A DNA stretch of 64,000 bases, taken from assembly GCA_946406115.1 (NCBI GenBank), contig OX291557.1:6418501-6482500 (forward strand). Direction: 5' to 3'. The first letter of the stretch is position 1. Each line of letters opens with the position of its first letter. The position numbers were made by a program, and so were the translations under genes. Source of the DNA: Apoda limacodes (Eukaryota > Arthropoda > Insecta > Lepidoptera > Limacodidae). The notes beneath the pieces are model-generated. The model worked only from the letters and a program-made list of their open reading frames with translations. It was not told the DNA's origin and searched no databases. This document shows, in pieces, positions 57,976-64,000 of the stretch.

Positions 57976-59005
57976 AAACTTCTCTGGTAAAGTTACGGGA
58001 AATGCTAGTGAGTTTCATATAAATAGGGAAAATGTATTAAAAAATAGGGGGACAGTTTGGTACAAACAAAACTTATGCTTATTAATGTTATTAATCCAGT
58101 TCTATTACTATTACTATTGGTAATAAATACAATATTTACGATAAGTAGACAGTCTACTTCTTTATTCTATCTACATAGTATGAAAACAAATTGTTAGTCA
58201 TAGAATCTATTGTATTTAAGTACCTATTGATCATGTAGCTCGTGCCAAAAAGTGTTGCCATAGATCAAACCTTTATTGACTATTATATTGACGAGACCGA
58301 TTCTTCAAACGTGTCAGGTATAAAATTACAATCGACACTTAGGTAGATATCAGGTTACCTTTTCGATGTTGCCAGCAAAAAATACACTCTGCGCTTTTTA
58401 CAATAAGTTACCACACCGTTTAATAAAAAAATATACACACGGTAAGTTGCATTGTGTATTTTTTTCTTAAGCAATTTTTTAGAGATCTTTTTTATTGGTT
58501 TAAGTTTAATCTCGTGTGCGAACTGAATTTTAATTGTGTTTTTTTTTTGGTATTATGGGGTTTGTTTTTTTTCCACTTAACTCTTACGGTAAATGTATTT
58601 TGAATGCAAAATTTACAGCACAGTTTTTTTAAATTGAAAAACGTGAGAATATATTTTTTTAATAGTTACAGAAGATATAAACATTTCTTACCTAGTTTTT
58701 GTATCTATGTATATATTAAATATTATTTTTCGTTCTTGAATATTTGAAAGACGATTAATTCCCTCGCAGCCTTGTTAGTAGTGTGGCCGGCTGCTGTGAA
58801 CGATAAATATCGTATCGGTAAGGGAACAGGTAGGTACTCAAAAGGACCATGATCCTTCTCCTAACACCTTCCGAACTAAGGAATAGGAGGAGAAGGTATA
58901 GCCATTAAATGTTTTTAATTTCGTAAAAGACGAATTTCAAAAAATCAAATCTTGAAAATATAAAACTATTCATGAGCTAGTTAAGAAAGTTTGGTTATTG
59001 TTTGT
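57976..59005. other. AT-rich stretch with a SINE-head scrap
   Basis: At 58765-58800 'ttagtagtgtggccggctgc' equals the head of the SINE at 26770. The rest shows no gene or repeat. Confidence 0.4.
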
Positions 59006-59562
59006 AAAATATATCTGTAATTGAAGAAGACATTTCTGATAAAAATATATCTGTGAGTTGAAGTAGGCATTTCTGATAAAAATATATCTGTGAGATTAAG
59101 TAGGCATTTAAGATAAAAATATATCTGTGAGTTGAAGTAGGCATTTCTGATAAAAATATATCTGTGAGATTAAGTAGGCATTTCTGATAGAATATATTTT
59201 TCAATTGAAGTAGGCATTTCTGATTAAAATATATCTGTGAGATTAAGTATGCATTTCTGATAAAATATATCTGTGAGTTGAAGTAGGCATTTCTGATAAA
59301 AATATATCTGTGAGATTAAGTAGGCATTTCTGATAGAATATATTTTTCAATTGAAGTAGGCATTTCTGATAAAAAAAAAATTTTAATTGAAGTAGGCATT
59401 TCTGATAAAAATATATGTGTGAGATTAAGTAGGCATTTCTGATAAAAATATAACTGTGAGTTAAAGTAGGCATTTCTTATAAAAATATATCTGTAAGATT
59501 AAGTAGGCATTTCTGATAAAAAATATAACTGTGAGTTGAAGTAGGCGTTTCTTATAAAAATG
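59006..59562. repeat. 37-bp minisatellite, ~15 copies
   Basis: The unit is close to 'ttgaagtaggcatttctgat' plus 'aaaaatatatctgtgag'. Two variants, 'gttgaag' and 'gattaag', tend to alternate, giving a ~74-bp dimer pattern, and a variant with 'atatatttttcaattgaag' recurs. On the minus strand the array stays open over long spans (58995-59204, 59243-59473), with the peptide phase rotating every unit. Confidence 0.95.
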
Positions 59563-59582
59563 ACTATAAATAATAATAGAAA

Positions 59583-60034
59583 ACCGATCAAATATATCTC
59601 ATACATGCATTAAGTTAGAGTTCCGTAAAATGAGAATTATTGCGGATATCCGTAAAATTTATAAATCGATTATGCACAAAAATTAATTTTGAGTAGCGTA
59701 GCGTGATTTGTCCAGAATGTTAGATCGGTTTAAAAGCTAGAGTTATACAGGGGTACAACTTTTCAACTTTGAAAGTTTCTTAAAAACTTAAAACGAATTT
59801 TTGAAACCCTATCTCATGATAGAGTGCGCGAAAAACAAAATTCCTTGGCTTAATGGATGAAAATTGGGTAGGTGTCCCTAAAAAATTTTGTTCTTATTTT
59901 GTCAAACTCAAACAAAAGCTACTTCTCTGTGAGATTTCATTAGAATCTACCCAAAGACGGCGCGGCGGACGGACGGACGGAAATGACAAATTTATAAGGG
60001 TTCTGTTTTTGTTATTAGGTTACGGAACCCTAAA
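59583..60034 (-). mobile_element. Degenerate GGTTCCGTAG-family element
   Basis: 'aaaaccgatcaaatatatct' on the left and 'cggcggacggacggacgg' plus 'ttacggaaccctaaa' on the right mark the two ends in reverse orientation. The interior is diverged. Confidence 0.5.
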
Positions 60035-62440
60035 CAGTAATAAAAGCTACCTATCAATAATAAAAAATTTCCAACACATGCAGTCAAATTCTGTGTACCT
60101 ACAGCAAAATTTAATTTAATTTCGATTAAAAATAGGTATTGCCATTACTTTTTGTTTTTGTGCCTCTCTTTTAATTTTAACTTCTCAGTTAAAATAAACA
60201 AATAAAGATTAATTATTTATCACATGTTATTTTTTACCGATGAATATACCTTAATTATATTGTTCTTGTTTTTACTACAAAATAGTTACTGACAGACAAA
60301 AGTGCCAAAAAAATATTCGCGTCAAAATCCAACAATAAAATCATATATACCTACTAATACATGCATAAGACTTAAATGTAATTATATATTACTTCCACAA
60401 CAAAACTTTTCCTTATGAAAATTATTCTCATTAAAAGAACCCCAAAATCCTACATATTTACTTCACTAATTCCCTCTAAATTAAAGACTGCATAATCGAA
60501 AAATACATGTTCACTAATTAATTTTTCGGCAAAAAATTAAATTAAGGGGCAGAAAATTTCGGTGAAACTTAAATAAAAATGCAGATGGGTAGAAGTTTGT
60601 TAACAAGGGGGGGTTTCTCCCTCCTTTGAAGTCGGAAAACAGCACGCAAGCGTAAGGGGCTCGTATACTTAGGGATGAAAAATAAGTCTCTCCCCTTAAA
60701 TAAGATATTGGTGAAATTGAAATTGTTGAAGCGAGAATTTTTTACTGTTAGACGGCTGTAGGTATCGACGCCTACTAAATCTTTTGCAGTTCTTTTTTTT
60801 TGAAGTCTCTTTTATAAAGCATCTATTCATTTGGATAAATGGCTGGCGTAATTTCTAAAGTGTCCGTCACAGAGGCGTTCTTTTGAAAGTATCTTTTTGA
60901 CACATTTACTTAATAGGTTTTTATGCAGACCTAGTAACTAAGTGCTATGTACTAAATTTCTATAGAATGGGTGTAGGCAATAGGTCAAAGAATGTTTACC
61001 ACCACATTAGTTCACGTGTAGAAAAGTTATAGGGTTCATTTCTGGTATATTTAAGAAATAATATTTATTTGTAAATTTTCGAAAGCTATTTATGAATAAC
61101 TAGGAATAACTACAACGTAAAAAAATTCCACGTGAACGAACTATAGGTACTGGTTAGTTAAATTAACGAAAAAGCTATCTATCTTATAAGAAAATATATA
61201 AATATGAACTAACAAATACCAAAGAAGTTAAGTTAACTACATAAAACAATTAAAATAAATCCAAAACTAACTATTACTACAAATGTCTAAAACTATAAAT
61301 AAAAAGCCAGATGCCAGATGCCTGGTAACGTTTCAACAAGTTTCTTGGACTTTTAGAGTTACTAATTATATCATTGTTTTAATTAGTTATAGTAAACAAA
61401 TATACTTTTTACACTAAACATGGCACTACTTAATTGGATAGAGACTTAATAAATAGGTGTAAGGTATATAATTCCTCCTAAAATCATACTACATTAATAA
61501 TAAAAACAGATACTACTATAATTTCTTATCGATGTGTGTGTCCATCCATAACAAATACTTATCGACAAATATTTTATACAAGATGTTAGTGCTCGGGGTC
61601 GTCGTCTGGCTTAATTTCTTCTGTCACAGCCATATAATTTGTCTGTCTTTGGGTAAATTCTAATGTAATTTTGCAGAAATATGTTGGAAATGGAGAAAAA
61701 ATAATTAAGCTTTCCATACATTGAACCGAGAAATGGAACATATTTTTTGCGCACTTTATTATTGGATTCATTTATAGTCCAGTCGATATCACTTTCTATC
61801 TGGAAAGTATTCCGAAGCTAATGAAATTTTGGAATGTCATTAAGACATATTAAAAAATACTATGGGGCGTAGAATCTAAGTTTTTGACCTCGAGGAACCT
61901 GTGCTTACTTGAGGCAAAAAACTTAAAAAATTTCTGAATTTTTTCAGTATGTTCTGTTTCAAAACTAACTAAGATACAACAGATCAAAGTTTTTAGTATT
62001 AAATATCAATTTAAAAAAAAAAAAAAAAATAGTATATTCCACACATTAAAAAGAATAAAGTTGCGTTTTACAAATTCTTTAAATTTATTAAATAAAAAAT
62101 AGGCATTTGTTAATAATTTTTTATTATTTTGTAATTCTGCTTCGAATGAAAAGAGCGTAAATGTTTACATAGTTGCCCTTAAAATGTTTCGCTTCTTGGA
62201 TCCCTTCTTATATATATATACTTATAGAAATCGCAATATAAAAGGTACAAAAAACTTTCATGTATTATAATTTTTTGAAATTAATAAAAAATTAAGATTT
62301 TTAAATTTTTTGTTAAATTAAAAAAATTATAACAAACATGTTTTTAATCATTTTTTAACGTTTTCTTGTTAAGTAAATATGTAAGAAGAGTTTTAAGAAG
62401 GGAACCTTTTTTATATCTATAATTTTAATATTTATCTCGT
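60035..62440. other. AT-rich stretch, no gene recognised
   Basis: Short open frames, including 61586-61771 minus, have no motif. The latter shares 'ttagaat.tacccaaagac' with the repeat at 59940, so it is probably repeat-derived. Confidence 0.35.
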
Positions 62441-62870
62441 TTTCAATGCAAGCCGAAGTTCGAAAACTAATGGCGAGCTACCAGGGGCCTGGTTTTGGTG
62501 GGGCTTTGCATGTGTGGGGGTGTGGCGCACGAGTACGTACGTGTATGGGTGTATATACATGTTTGGATAGATATTGTGTACTTGATGGCTTGGTTCCTGC
62601 ATGACTGATTGGTAACAGGTGTACATCCGGGAGTTTCTTGTCACTTCTTCTCCCTTTAGGCTAGTTTCCGATGTGATGGTAGTTTAAATGATGTGCATTT
62701 GTTGCCGGGCTGTTGTGTAGGGGCTGGGCCACTTTCGGGTGTGCAACGTCTGTTTGAATACGTGTGTGCATTTATGTATATGTGCGTGTTTGTGTGTAGC
62801 ACCCGCTCGTGTTCGGAGCCCTGCCGCTATCGGGCGGCCGAACGAGGATTGAATCAGATAGGACCTATAA
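62441..62870. other. G/T-skewed island of about 430 bp
   Basis: The plus strand is unusually rich in G and T and higher in GC than its surroundings ('ggcctggttttggtggggct', 'tgtgtgggggtgtggcg'). Near 62806-62846 'ctcgtgttcgg' and 'ccgaacgag' can form a GC-rich stem with a bulge. Open frames on both strands are present but unconvincing. The function is unknown. Confidence 0.35.
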
Positions 62871-63082
62871 GTTCTTTTACGTATAGTTTTATTTTCTATC
62901 TTTTATATATATTTGTATATTTAAATATATGTATTAATATTTGTCTGTATGTGTATATATGAATATGTGCATGTATGTGTATCTTTTATTATCCTTAATA
63001 TGTTATTAAAACCTATTTATTTATTTATTTTCATTTTTGTAAAATGTAAATATGTATGTATGTGTATATATATATATATATG

Positions 63083-63363
63083 TATATGTACGTCTGCTGT
63101 GTAATATTATATGTTATATGAATATAGTACAATCGAAGTTTTATTGGAGTTGCTTAAGTGTCTCGCTCTCTCAAAGTGTCTCTGCGGTGGTGGCGTGTGT
63201 GTCGGGTCGTTACGTTCCCTAAAACATGATTGAGCGAAGCGATGGCTGATTCATGTGTCATATTTGTGAACGGGTGCCGCCTGTGGAGGCTGGTCTGCTC
63301 TTTGTATTCTTATAATATATATATGTACGTCTGCTATGTAATATTATATGTTATATGAATATA
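63083..63363. repeat. 44-bp direct repeats flanking a second copy of the 30818-31018 block
   Basis: 'tatatgtacgtctgct' plus 'gtaatattatatgttatatg' occurs at 63083-63126 and 63320-63363 with one mismatch. Between them, 63125-63312 repeats the block at 30818-31018 at roughly 90% identity. It is either an insertion with an unusually long duplication or a partial tandem duplication. Confidence 0.85.
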
Positions 63364-63365
63364 TT

Positions 63366-63379
63366 CCCCCCCCCCCCCC
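63366..63379. repeat. Poly(C) run of 14
   Basis: Fourteen consecutive C residues directly follow the second 44-bp repeat. Such a run in AT-rich DNA is prone to slippage and sequencing error. Confidence 0.95.
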
Positions 63380-64000
63380 TATGCAATCTGAAAAACAATA
63401 GGCAATTGAAATATTACATAAATATTGATTTTTTTTTTAAATCAAATTATTTACATTGTAAATCTTATTTATGTTTCAATACAATACATGTATTTATTAG
63501 TTGATACACTATAATTTTATGTTTCGTTTGTGATTTTACAAAGATTACCTATTGGACGCACGCAATAAAACAGTATTGTAATTAGTTTGTAAAGCTAGTT
63601 GTAGTTAATTTACTTGACGATTCGAAAGTGTTCTTAGTAACCCATTTGAATAAAAAGATTTTGATTTTGAAATAGCTAACTTTTATAAAATAAACTTATT
63701 TCTTTTCAATGTGTAGGATATACCATAATTTATTCAAATGTTTTAATTTGACTTTTAATTCTTTAAACAAAATATCTTGATTTTCGTAAATTTTTATCAA
63801 ACTGTGCTCTGTTGTATCTTAGTCCATACGTTTTACTAGTGTTAATTAATGAGAATTCAATATTCTACAACTTTCTGGAAGACATAGTAGGTAGGTACAC
63901 ATAAAACACGAAGTTTAGGCGATATAAAAGAAAAACTAAAACAAGGCCAACAATTTAAATGTTATTTGGCCCCTTTCTCCATTAAGCACAGGAGCCTCGA
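63380..64000. other. AT-rich right end of the window
   Basis: No gene is recognised. 'ttgacgattcgaaagtgttc' and 'cccatttgaataaaaagatt' at about 63615-63660 look like the terminal part of a LINE 3'UTR, followed by 'ttgattttgaaat'. Confidence 0.35.

Noticed and set aside
59006..59562. Possible CRISPR-like array
   Set aside because: There are no unique spacers between identical repeats. It is a contiguous minisatellite in a eukaryotic genome.
62432..62962. Frames of 70 and 89 codons on opposite strands
   Set aside because: They reflect the G/T-skewed composition, show no motif, and overlap or adjoin without a shared structure.

Overview
The window reads as AT-rich, repeat-dense insect DNA, most likely from a moth or butterfly (Lepidoptera). 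The organism call is inference. It rests on several dispersed repeat types I associate with lepidopteran genomes: LINE 3' ends starting 'taccactaaggtggcaaac', elements bounded by 'agggttccgtag' and 'gagtccgactcgcacttgg', CTAGT-ended repeats and tRNA-derived SINEs. Large TE-filled introns and one intron-bearing insect-type lipase gene agree with it. There are no operons, bacterial-type genes or CRISPR arrays.

Only two host genes can be supported. One is a tRNA-Val(AAC) on the minus strand at 3628-3700, with a T-run terminator. The other is a three-exon plus-strand gene (5004-5118, 14713-15010, 20146-20824) encoding a secreted 363-residue member of the pancreatic-type (neutral) lipase family. 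Its splice sites and phases fit exactly. The nucleophile serine of GxSxG is Gly, and the loop that should carry the oxyanion-hole His-Gly is altered, while the Asp and His of the triad remain. It is therefore probably a non-catalytic lipase homologue, as the fly yolk proteins are.

Layout: 1-1760 diverged ~150-bp repeats; 2425-3700 a dispersed repeat and the tRNA; 5.0-20.9 kb the lipase-like gene, its introns holding LINE tails, a ~2.1-kb inverted-repeat element, a Tc1-like transposase remnant, a 31-bp minisatellite and a retroelement C-terminal fragment; 22.4-27.4 kb a GT microsatellite, a Penelope-like element broken by a nested insertion, and a SINE; 27.7-35.9 kb a large palindrome; 36-64 kb apparently gene-free DNA with LINE debris, hairpins, minisatellites and a tandem segmental duplication.

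The most unusual object is the palindrome at 27668-35863. Two ~2-kb inverted arms end in 50-bp tandem repeats (four copies left, two right). Each arm carries a leader, a C2H2-finger segment and the 5' half of a decayed protein-primed family-B DNA polymerase gene of the Polinton/Maverick/adintovirus type; the ~1-kb centre holds later polymerase fragments. A 5'-truncated LINE of ~3.04 kb sits in the left arm only, so it inserted after the inverted duplication. No integrase, packaging ATPase, protease or capsid gene was recognised beside it.

Coordinates of decayed repeats are approximate by some tens of bases. Family names come from motifs read by eye, not from a database search.
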